A model generated the notes under the pieces. It saw nothing but the letters and a program-made list of their open reading frames with translations, was not told the origin of the DNA and ran no database searches. 6,112 bases of DNA from Candidatus Hermodarchaeota archaeon (GTDB taxonomy: Archaea > Asgardarchaeota > Hermodarchaeia > Hermodarchaeales > Hermodarchaeaceae), in NCBI GenBank assembly GCA_016840185.1, contig JAEOSV010000141.1, forward strand, positions 1-6,112, written 5' to 3'. Shown one piece after another: positions 1-5,806 of this stretch. Within the stretch, counting starts at the first letter, position 1, and every line of letters begins with the position of its first letter. Both the position numbers and the translations under genes were made by a program.

Positions 1-1
1 T

Positions 2-1456
2 GGCCCTTGGGAAAATGTATCTACACATGACTATTTTGTCACCAGAGAATATATACGAGTTATCGGAGTTTTAGGTTCGATTAGCTCAACGGGCAATTCA
101 GGTGCAGTATCAATTACGTTCTCAAATGGCACTGAATGGGTATCTGACTCAAATCCAGCTTTTAATTCCGTTACCAACACGTTAACGAGTGAGGTTTGGC
201 AGATTCCTGAAACGTTTGAGGAATTTGCAGGGAGTGATTGTACAGTTATTGTAAATTTCGCTTCGGGTTCTCAGTGTGGAATGAGCGCTCAAGAATTTAC
301 TACATTGAGCCAAGCGCAAATTGAGATTTTCCCACTAAACAACACAGAACTTGGTTGGGATGACTTCGATATCATCGTGAATGTTCGGAATCTATATTCT
401 GAGGAACTGATTAATGATGCGCTGGTTCGATTACGTTATTTTAACATACAAGGACAGATTCAATCAGTTGAAATGTCGAATGATATGCCAGGGGTATACT
501 CAACTACATTTTCTCCAGGAGCCTTTGAATCCAATTCCCCAGTTACCTTCTATGTAGAATTCTATAAGGCAGGATATGCGAATACGACTTATGAACAAGG
601 AACTGCTACTCAATTCATTATTGTCGTGAATACAGGGCTTCCAGCTGAAACTCAGCTGATTACAATTGGAATCGTTTTAGCGATAATCATTTTCATTTCA
701 TGGCTTCTGTATAGCAAAGGATACAAGCAACGTTACGTTCAACCCAAAAAACAACAGCATGAGAAAAAGCTTCAAGAAGTCTTATCGATTTACAATGATG
801 TCACAAACCTCTCACGTTTCCTTGTTCTTCATCGCGGTTCAGGTATTGCTCTATTTGATGCACTAGGAGAAAGGAGTCGCGATGGCTCATTAATCGGCGG
901 CTTCCTTCAAGCCATTCAAGCTTTTTCAAGCGATGTTAACGGAGAACACCAGCCACAAGATGTCGCTCAACTTTCTGAGATTAGCTATGAAGGATTTCGC
1001 ATCATCATTAACGATGGACAGCTTGTTCGAACAGCGATTGTATATCGAGGAATACCCAGTGAAACTCTAAGAGAAAAACTAGAAACATTCACTCAACGCT
1101 TTGAAGAACGACACGAACATGATCTAATTGAACACGGTCATGATCTTCAGCGATTTCAAAACACAACTAATCTATTGGAAGAGATTTTTCACATTTCACT
1201 CCTCTTCCCTCACAAAGTTGAACCTATAGCAAGTGATATTGACCTATCAAACCTTGAGAGTCGTTTACATTTTGTTGCACTTGAATTAACCAAAGAGCAG
1301 TCACATATCTACCTTTCAGAAGTTATGAGCACGTATATGGCAACGGTCCATGACGATCCAGTAGAATTACTAAATAGTATTTTCCAACTTCGTGATAAGG
1401 GCTTACTTGTTCCACTCGAAGCATTCCCATCAATGAACTCAAGTAATAACGTTTAG
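2..1456 (+). CDS. Membrane-anchored protein: Ig-like ectodomains, one TM helix, cytoplasmic longin/roadblock-like module (5' partial)
   Basis: The frame is open from the first complete codon to the TAG at 1454-1456, giving 484 visible residues, so the true start is upstream and the ATG at 281 is internal. Visible residues 1-92 and about 94-215 are beta-rich and look like two Ig-like or similar beta-sandwich domains. They carry N-glycosylation sequons (NVS, NGT, NNT, NTT) and a possible disulphide pair, Cys80/Cys92. A single hydrophobic helix spans about 218-237 (bases 653-712), followed by a basic stretch (SKGYKQR, KK) that fits a cytoplasmic side by the positive-inside rule. From about 262 the segment LVLHRGSGIALF followed by LIGGFLQAI resembles the small longin/roadblock-like sensor domains common in Asgard proteins. 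The remaining 150 residues are largely helical and end in a possible winged-helix-like segment (DPVELLNSIFQLRDKGLL). I infer a surface receptor or scaffold that couples an outer ligand to an inner small-GTPase-type or regulatory module. The ligand and partners are unknown, and the domain names rest on pattern only. Confidence 0.82.
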   Translation, partial: GPWENVSTHDYFVTREYIRVIGVLGSISSTGNSGAVSITFSNGTEWVSDSNPAFNSVTNTLTSEVWQIPETFEEFAGSDCTVIVNFASGSQCGMSAQEFTTLSQAQIEIFPLNNTELGWDDFDIIVNVRNLYSEELINDALVRLRYFNIQGQIQSVEMSNDMPGVYSTTFSPGAFESNSPVTFYVEFYKAGYANTTYEQGTATQFIIVVNTGLPAETQLITIGIVLAIIIFISWLLYSKGYKQRYVQPKKQQHEKKLQEVLSIYNDVTNLSRFLVLHRGSGIALFDALGERSRDGSLIGGFLQAIQAFSSDVNGEHQPQDVAQLSEISYEGFRIIINDGQLVRTAIVYRGIPSETLREKLETFTQRFEERHEHDLIEHGHDLQRFQNTTNLLEEIFHISLLFPHKVEPIASDIDLSNLESRLHFVALELTKEQSHIYLSEVMSTYMATVHDDPVELLNSIFQLRDKGLLVPLEAFPSMNSSNNV

Positions 1457-1578
1457 TTTGGAATCCTTGAATCGAAGTTTGTTGTTTTCTGGACGGTGCC
1501 GAACACTTATTTGAGAATTCTAAATGTGCTGATTCACCATTAGGATGTTATTTCATAGTATCACCGTTGTGAATTACG

Positions 1579-2877
1579 ATGCCAGATGAAAAAGAAGTCG
1601 GTAGCTCACGCCGATATATCGTTGTGATTGGCGCAATTATTATCCAAATCTGTTTAGGTTCAATTTATGCCTGGTCAATATTCCAAGCGGCACTACGAGA
1701 AGGTGTTTATTTATGGCCCTCACTATGGACACAATTACCCTTTGCTGCAGGTCTCGCCTCCTTTGCACTTTTCATGATTCTTGCAGGTCGATGGCAAGAT
1801 CGTATCGGACCTCGAAAAGTTGCTACTATCGGTGGAATTCTTCTTGGAACCGGTTACCTGCTTGCTGGATTAGTTGATATTATCAGTCAGGGTAGTGCCC
1901 TGATTGGTACTATTTGGCTGGTGGTCACCTATGGGATTATCGCCGGAGCAGGAATTGGGTTTGCTTATGTCTGTCCCATTGCAGCGCTTGTGAAATGGTT
2001 TCCCGATAAAAAGGGTCTTATTACCGGTGTTGCTGTTGCAGGGTTTGGTGCTGGAGCACTCGTAATGGGATATGTACAAACTTGGCTCCTTGGATTGCCA
2101 ATAATCTTCCCACTTGTTGGGGGCGCATTCCTTGTACTCGGACTACTCTATCTTGTCCTTGTGGTTTTTGGGTCCCAGCTACTCACTAATCCGCCCCTCG
2201 GATGGGTTCCGCCCGGATATTCACCATCGGTGGGTACTGCTGAAGCTAAAGGTCATAACTACGTCTCGAGAGAGATGATTGTCACCGTCGTATTCTGGTT
2301 ATTGTGGTTCATGTTCCTCTTTGCTGCAACAGCTGGGCTAATGACTCTTGGAAACGTAAAATCCGCCGCTGCGGCAATCGATCCATTATCTGCAAGTCTC
2401 CCAACCTGGGGGCTCCTTGCTGCAATCATTGTTGGAGTGATGTCCATCTTCAATGCTCTCGGACGTATAGTGTGGGGCGCGGTTTCTGACCGCATCGGTC
2501 GAGTAACCACACTCGTCATCATGTTCATCCTCCTCACAATCGGGATGTTCAGCTTCGCCTTTCTAAGTACTACCTATGCGAGCTGGATCATCGTAATGGT
2601 TGTTGCCTCACTCGTTGGATTCTGCTTCGGTGGTAACTTTGCTCTATTCCCATCATCAACGGCTGACTACTATGGTACAAAGAACGTAGGCTCCAACTAC
2701 GGTGTCTTATTCACAGCCTATGGTGTTGCAGGCATTACAGGAGCACTGGCTGCAGGGCTCATCGTAGACTTTACCGGAAGCTATCTTCTCGCCTTTGTAA
2801 TTACTGGAATACTCGCAATAGTTGCAGTCATCCTAGCCCTCATGTTATACCGAATCAGAAAACCGAATAAAGAATAG
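1579..2877 (+). CDS. MFS transporter, oxalate/formate antiporter (OFA) family
   Basis: This 432-residue protein has about 12 membrane helices and is the usual size for the Major Facilitator Superfamily. The OFA hallmarks are clear: the first helix QICLGSIYAWSIF (23-35); MFS motif A, GRWQDRIGPRK (70-80); KWFPDKKGLITG (139-150); NPPLGW (204-209) before the central loop; the second-half motif GRIVWGAVSDRIGR (295-308); and GGNFALFPS with NYGVLFTAYG (351-382). OFA proteins move small carboxylates such as oxalate, formate or pyruvate-like acids across the cytoplasmic membrane. As I recall, Oxalobacter OxlT has an essential lysine in the YTAKG motif of helix 11. Here the position is Tyr381, so oxalate is unlikely to be the substrate. 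The start is fixed by an in-frame TGA at 1570-1572; GTGA at 1569-1572 could pair with the 16S 3' end. The preceding gene ends 122 bases upstream, and no neighbour names the substrate. Confidence 0.93.
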   Translation: MPDEKEVGSSRRYIVVIGAIIIQICLGSIYAWSIFQAALREGVYLWPSLWTQLPFAAGLASFALFMILAGRWQDRIGPRKVATIGGILLGTGYLLAGLVDIISQGSALIGTIWLVVTYGIIAGAGIGFAYVCPIAALVKWFPDKKGLITGVAVAGFGAGALVMGYVQTWLLGLPIIFPLVGGAFLVLGLLYLVLVVFGSQLLTNPPLGWVPPGYSPSVGTAEAKGHNYVSREMIVTVVFWLLWFMFLFAATAGLMTLGNVKSAAAAIDPLSASLPTWGLLAAIIVGVMSIFNALGRIVWGAVSDRIGRVTTLVIMFILLTIGMFSFAFLSTTYASWIIVMVVASLVGFCFGGNFALFPSSTADYYGTKNVGSNYGVLFTAYGVAGITGALAAGLIVDFTGSYLLAFVITGILAIVAVILALMLYRIRKPNKE

Positions 2878-2892
2878 CATTCCCACCATAAT

Positions 2893-2925
2893 GAGGTACT
2901 ACGGTACCTCTTACTATCCTTTTTT
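2893..2925 (+). terminator. Hairpin plus T-run after the transporter gene
   Basis: A perfect 7-bp inverted repeat, GAGGTAC (2893-2899) and GTACCTC (2904-2910), has a four-base loop. A pyrimidine-rich stretch with six Ts (2920-2925) follows. It begins 15 bases after the transporter stop codon and lies between convergent genes. Archaeal termination mainly needs the T-tract, so the hairpin may be secondary. The strand is chosen because the T-run follows the stem only on the plus strand. Confidence 0.55.
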
Positions 2926-2926
2926 C

Positions 2927-3139
2927 TTATCTCTTCTTCCCGACTACACTGAGATAGATGGCACTATCTGTTTTTCCATCAAGTTGTAACAATTGGTTCA
3001 GTTCATCATCAAAAAAGCAGCCACTTGACACCTTCGCCTGCCGAGTGGATAAATCTAATTGGTCTCGATGAAGATTTCCATGATTATATTTGGTGTTGTT
3101 TTTAGAAATCTTCGCCAATAAGTTCAGGATAGTTTTTCC
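2927..3139 (-). pseudogene. Remnant of a SagB-type nitroreductase C-terminus
   Basis: On the minus strand the frame directly behind the flavin oxidoreductase stop (TAA at 3142-3140) stays open for about 70 codons, ending at a TAA at 2929-2927. The only possible start is TTG at 3118, with no convincing ribosome binding site. The last 33 residues contain SGCFFDDELNQLLQLDG and then AIYLSVVGK, which matches the conserved C-terminus of SagB-type or nitroreductase-family flavoproteins (pattern GaFdDeeLnrLLgLdG...lYl..vGk). Upstream, KYNHGNLHRDQLDLSTRQA could be a shrunken version of the KYG.RgyR...ldaGHaaQN stretch, with some 12-15 residues missing before the GCFF motif. The FMN-binding N-terminal three quarters are absent, because the flavin oxidoreductase gene occupies that space. 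I read it as a decayed gene rather than an active protein. A real small ORF is possible, and family assignment is by eye. Confidence 0.45.
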
Positions 3140-4114
3140 TTATTGGGCTTTCAAATATTTGACCGCCTTCAGCGCCCAATCCGCATCAGTTCGTAATGCT
3201 CGTCCGACAGCGATGAAATCAACACTTCCATCTTTAATCGCTTGATCTGCATACTTCGGAGTTCTCACCCCGCCTACTCCAATGACGGGAACATCGACCT
3301 TAGATTTGATCGCTTCAGCCTGTGGGACAAAAAAGCCTTCACGAACAGCTAGCACACTTGGTGCTCCACCACAAAGCCCCCCAGACACGTTTAAAATATC
3401 AACCCCTGCATTAGCAAGCGCCCTCCCAAAATATTGAGAATCCTCAATCTGGGTGCCCATTAGTTCAAGATCCACAGACCCAAGACGGTATAGAAGAAGC
3501 CGTGTACCAATTTTCCTCTTCACTTCTTGAACTACTTGGAGAGGTAGGCGTATTCGGTTCTCAAGGCTCCCACCATAGTCATCCGTGCGGTGATTAGTTA
3601 TCGGTGAATAAAACTGGTTGAGAAGAAACCCATGGGCACCATGAATCTCAACACCATCAAATCCTGCCTGTACAGCTCTTTCTGCAGCTCGTCCAAAGGT
3701 ATAGGGAAGCATTTCAATCTCATCAATTCTTAGTTCACGGGCACTTTCCCTAGCTGATGCTGATACAGATTCGATTCCTAATCGAGATGGGGCCTTCGCT
3801 CCTGCATGGTTCAGTTGCAGGATAATCCGAGTATTGAATGGCTGTATGCGTTTCACTAATTCCTTCAACCCTGGAACAAGATTGTCATCATAAATCCCAA
3901 GCTGCCGTTTACTAAGTTGCCCATGCAAGTTCACATAACTATGTTCAACGATTATTAATCCGAGGGCTTCCGCACGTTTTTCATAAAATTCGATGAGTTT
4001 CTCCGTGACGCCACCTTCTACCGTGGCATGATCACCCTGCATGGGAGGCATTACAAACCGATTCTTGAAAAACATCCCCTTAACTTTGATTGAATCTAAC
4101 ACACTCGGCATCAT
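3140..4114 (-). CDS. NADH:flavin oxidoreductase, Old Yellow Enzyme family (single TIM barrel)
   Basis: This 324-residue protein is an FMN-dependent ene-reductase-type TIM barrel, close in length to YqjM-like enzymes (about 340). It lacks the C-terminal iron-sulphur and FAD domains of dienoyl-CoA reductases and trimethylamine dehydrogenase. Visible family motifs are FKNRFVMPPM (16-25), QLNHAG (100-105), GFDGVEIHGAHGFLLNQF (151-168), DDYGGSLENR (178-187), Arg210 (probable FMN-phosphate contact) and VGRALRTD (303-310). His158 and His161 should bind the carbonyl or other electron-withdrawing group of the substrate. YqjM-type enzymes have a Cys and a Tyr just after the first motif; here the positions are Gln26 and Asp28, and the Tyr expected after HGAHG is Phe163. 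The flavin potential and proton donor may therefore differ. ATG codons occur at 4114 and 4111; AGGAG at 4124-4120 lies 5 and 8 bases upstream, slightly favouring the second. The gene diverges from the cysteine-protein gene. Soluble and cytoplasmic; natural substrate unknown. Confidence 0.95.
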   Translation of the reverse strand: MMPSVLDSIKVKGMFFKNRFVMPPMQGDHATVEGGVTEKLIEFYEKRAEALGLIIVEHSYVNLHGQLSKRQLGIYDDNLVPGLKELVKRIQPFNTRIILQLNHAGAKAPSRLGIESVSASARESARELRIDEIEMLPYTFGRAAERAVQAGFDGVEIHGAHGFLLNQFYSPITNHRTDDYGGSLENRIRLPLQVVQEVKRKIGTRLLLYRLGSVDLELMGTQIEDSQYFGRALANAGVDILNVSGGLCGGAPSVLAVREGFFVPQAEAIKSKVDVPVIGVGGVRTPKYADQAIKDGSVDFIAVGRALRTDADWALKAVKYLKAQ

Positions 4115-4119
4115 TTTGG

Positions 4120-4124
4120 CTCCT
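4120..4124 (-). promoter_or_regulatory. Shine-Dalgarno site of the flavin oxidoreductase
   Basis: AGGAG on the minus strand lies 5 bases before the ATG at 4114 and 8 bases before the tandem ATG at 4111. It is the only classical Shine-Dalgarno site I see before any gene here. Its spacing makes the second Met a good candidate for the true start. Confidence 0.65.
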
Positions 4125-4155
4125 GTAATCTCATCGAGTGATGACCGAGTTGTAT

Positions 4156-4164
4156 GATAAAAAG
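4156..4164 (-). promoter_or_regulatory. Candidate TATA box for the flavin oxidoreductase
   Basis: The minus-strand reading CTTTTTATC is the most AT-rich patch upstream of this gene. An archaeal TATA element here would place the transcript start near 4135, giving a leader of about 20 bases that still contains the AGGAG. No clear purine-rich BRE lies next to it, so this is position and composition only. Confidence 0.3.
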
Positions 4165-4202
4165 CAACCGCACTTACTGGTCCCCTGGCAACACCTATAC
4201 AC

Positions 4203-4210
4203 TTTAGTAA
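4203..4210 (+). promoter_or_regulatory. Candidate TATA box for the cysteine protein / PLP enzyme pair
   Basis: TTTAGTAA lies in the divergent region. A transcript start about 25 bases downstream would fall near 4233, leaving a leader of roughly 15-25 bases. The pair needs a promoter between 4115 and 4256, and this is the best AT-rich candidate. There is no experimental or BRE support. Confidence 0.3.
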
Positions 4211-4237
4211 AGGAAATTCACGCCTACAAGGTACCCA

Positions 4238-4251
4238 TCACGAAAACGTGA
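4238..4251. promoter_or_regulatory. Inverted repeat TCACG-AAAA-CGTGA at the start of the cysteine-protein gene
   Basis: Perfect 5-bp arms flank an AAAA spacer. The right arm contains both the alternative GTG start (4248) and the GTGA (4248-4251) that could serve as a ribosome binding site for ATG 4257. It could be a DNA operator just downstream of the promoter or an mRNA hairpin that hides the translation start. A repeat this short can also occur by chance. Confidence 0.3.
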
Positions 4252-4256
4252 GTCTC

Positions 4257-4478
4257 ATGAACGAATGCGAAACCAAAAAGAAACTCATCGTCGTCGAGAA
4301 CTGCATCGAATGCCCCTACGTCCGCAACCAAGGCGAACCCGGCAGCGGAAAAGTTGCCCTTTACTGCACCAATCCCAGTCTAGTCACAGGTGCTAAATTC
4401 ATCATCAGCTTTGATGACCTCATCAACGAAGGGTTCACACTCCCCGAGTGGTGTCCCCTCGAAGATTATTCCGATTAA
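4257..4478 (+). CDS. Small four-cysteine (zinc-ribbon-like) protein of unknown function
   Basis: From ATG 4257 the product has 73 residues; a GTG at 4248 in the same frame would add three. I prefer the ATG because GTGA at 4248-4251 sits five bases before it and the extra residues carry no motif. The protein resembles a widespread group of small uncharacterised proteins with the pattern CxxCp...yC...(I/L)PeWCPL. Counting from the GTG, CIEC is at 19-22, YC at 39-40 and LPEWCPLED at 65-73. These four cysteines (19, 22, 40, 69) could hold one zinc or another metal; Cys7 near the N-terminus is probably extra. It has no signal peptide or membrane segment, so it is probably cytoplasmic. All five Ile codons are ATC and four of five Asn codons are AAC, unlike the receptor-like gene at the window start. 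The stop is 27 bases before the PLP-enzyme gene in the same frame, so co-transcription is likely. I know of no defined role. Confidence 0.82.
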   Translation: MNECETKKKLIVVENCIECPYVRNQGEPGSGKVALYCTNPSLVTGAKFIISFDDLINEGFTLPEWCPLEDYSD

Positions 4479-4505
4479 ACTTTTCGTACACCTCCTACTA
4501 CATAT

Positions 4506-5720
4506 ATGTCTACGAATAATTCGCTCAAGAAAATAGAAACTTTAAGAAAAGAACTCCCATTATCATATCTGGGAATGCTTATGCCATCCTTTGTCAATGA
4601 TTTTGGTCCCTTCCACGATAAATCCTGGATTAATGCATCAAGTATTGGTGCCATGCCCCGGCTAGCTTATGAGGCTGCGCAAGAGGCCATAAAGTGGAAC
4701 ACTCGACCATACAAAATTAGTGAAACCGTCTTTGCAGATGTACCGAAGAACCTCAAAACCGCTTTGGGACAGCTCATCGGCGCACCTTCTGAAGAGATTA
4801 TACTGGGCAATAGTGCAACGTATGGCATTCACTTATGGGCGAATGGAATCCCCCTTAAAAAAGGGGATGAGGTCCTGCTTGTCAAAGGAGATTTTCCAGC
4901 TAGCATCTTGTCATGGATCTATCTCCGTACCCACGGTATCACCATCACCGAAATTGACCCGAAGCAAGGGTTTCTCCAACCTGAAGATCTCACTGATTCA
5001 ATTAATGACAAAACTCGTGTTCTTTGTGCCACGTGGGTTGACTCCTTTACTGGGTACAAGTTTGACGCCAAGGCTATTGGCGATATCTGTCAAGAAAATA
5101 ATGTGATGTATCTTCTCAATGTCACCCAAGGGTTAGGTGCCATCCCCTTTGATGTGTCCAAGGTTCCTGTCGACGGCATCACTTGCACGGGATACAAGTG
5201 GTTGTGTGGTCCCTATGCAACGGGGTTTGCTTGGATGAAACTGGAACATATTAACAATCTCAAATACAATCAAGCCTATTGGATACCAATGCAAGGAGAT
5301 CGAGATTTAGACAAAATCCGTGATTACCAAATTTTAACAAATATTGGTTCAGCAAAATATGACGTCTTTGGCACTGCTAATCTGTTTAATTTCGTCCCCT
5401 GGACAGAATCGGTCAACTTATTTCTCCGACATGGAATAAACGCAATTGCTAAACACAACACCCAGCTAGTAGATCAATTCATTTCGGGTCTTGACCCAAA
5501 GAAGTATGAAATTCAAAGTCCCACAGAGGGACCTGAACGATCCGCGATTATCCTGGTGAGCCATAAGGAACCCGAACGCAACAAGGCGATTTTCGAGTTA
5601 CTTCGCGAAGCTAAGGTGTTTATATCGTTTCGTGAAGGACTGTTACGCTTTTCACCGCACCTCTACAATACTCCTGAAGACATCACGAAAGCCTTGAACG
5701 TGCTCCATAGCATCAATTGA
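4506..5720 (+). CDS. Class V aminotransferase-fold PLP-dependent enzyme (isopenicillin-N-epimerase-like)
   Basis: This 404-residue protein has the full fold-type I layout. NSAT (102-105) is the PLP-phosphate loop; FTG precedes the central strands; NVTQGLGAIPFDV (205-217) and GYKWLCGP (229-236) follow, with Lys231 the expected Schiff-base lysine; FGT (288-290) contacts phosphate; and LRFSPHLYNTPEDI (380-393) carries Arg381, the likely carboxylate-binding residue. It lacks the C-terminal active-site Cys loop of IscS or SufS, so cysteine desulfuration is unlikely. The final motif fits the epimerase/lyase-like branch of class V. In most members the first residue of the NVTQ motif is Asp, which binds the PLP ring nitrogen; here it is Asn205 (AAT at 5118-5120). 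That may be a subfamily trait or a change in chemistry. The ATG at 4506 is the first start codon after the upstream TAA. No Shine-Dalgarno site precedes it, which fits translation coupled to the gene 27 bases upstream. Substrate unknown. Confidence 0.92.
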   Translation: MSTNNSLKKIETLRKELPLSYLGMLMPSFVNDFGPFHDKSWINASSIGAMPRLAYEAAQEAIKWNTRPYKISETVFADVPKNLKTALGQLIGAPSEEIILGNSATYGIHLWANGIPLKKGDEVLLVKGDFPASILSWIYLRTHGITITEIDPKQGFLQPEDLTDSINDKTRVLCATWVDSFTGYKFDAKAIGDICQENNVMYLLNVTQGLGAIPFDVSKVPVDGITCTGYKWLCGPYATGFAWMKLEHINNLKYNQAYWIPMQGDRDLDKIRDYQILTNIGSAKYDVFGTANLFNFVPWTESVNLFLRHGINAIAKHNTQLVDQFISGLDPKKYEIQSPTEGPERSAIILVSHKEPERNKAIFELLREAKVFISFREGLLRFSPHLYNTPEDITKALNVLHSIN

Positions 5721-5740
5721 GACGCGAATTGACCATTTTT
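5713..5740 (+). terminator. Weak hairpin plus T-run after the PLP enzyme
   Basis: TCAATT (5713-5718, overlapping the stop codon) and AATTGA (5727-5732) can form a 6-bp AT-rich stem with an eight-base loop, followed by five Ts (5736-5740). The T-tract alone may stop archaeal polymerase. Alternatively the TTTTTAA at 5736-5742 could be a TATA-like element for the next gene. The evidence is weak for either. Confidence 0.28.
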
Positions 5741-5806
5741 AAGTTCAACCCTGATTCCCATTAGATTTTTAGGAAGTATCCCTGCATAGATGTTGCGGGA
5801 TTTGGC

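Noticed and set aside
281..283. ATG at 281 as the start of the first gene
   Set aside because: The same frame is open back to base 2 and encodes 93 further residues of beta-strand-rich, sequon-bearing sequence that continues the ectodomain, with no stop. The start must lie outside the window.
1870..2537. Minus-strand and alternative-frame open stretches inside the transporter gene (1870-2079, 2259-2537, 2304-2489)
   Set aside because: They lie wholly within the clear MFS coding sequence, have no domain features and show compositions typical of out-of-frame translation.
4720..5106. A 128-codon plus-strand frame inside the PLP enzyme gene
   Set aside because: It is an out-of-frame reading of the well-conserved class V enzyme, with no motifs of its own.
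4506..5720. Cysteine desulfurase (IscS/SufS) paired with the cysteine protein as an Fe-S assembly unit
   Set aside because: The enzyme has no Cys in the C-terminal active-site loop and ends in the LRFSPHLYNT motif of the epimerase-like branch, so desulfurase chemistry is not supported.
4257..5720. The small cysteine gene and the PLP gene as one gene split by a stop codon, since they share a frame
   Set aside because: The small protein ends with its own conserved PEWCPLED terminus, the PLP enzyme has a normal N-terminus, and the 27 intervening bases do not encode a recognisable linker.
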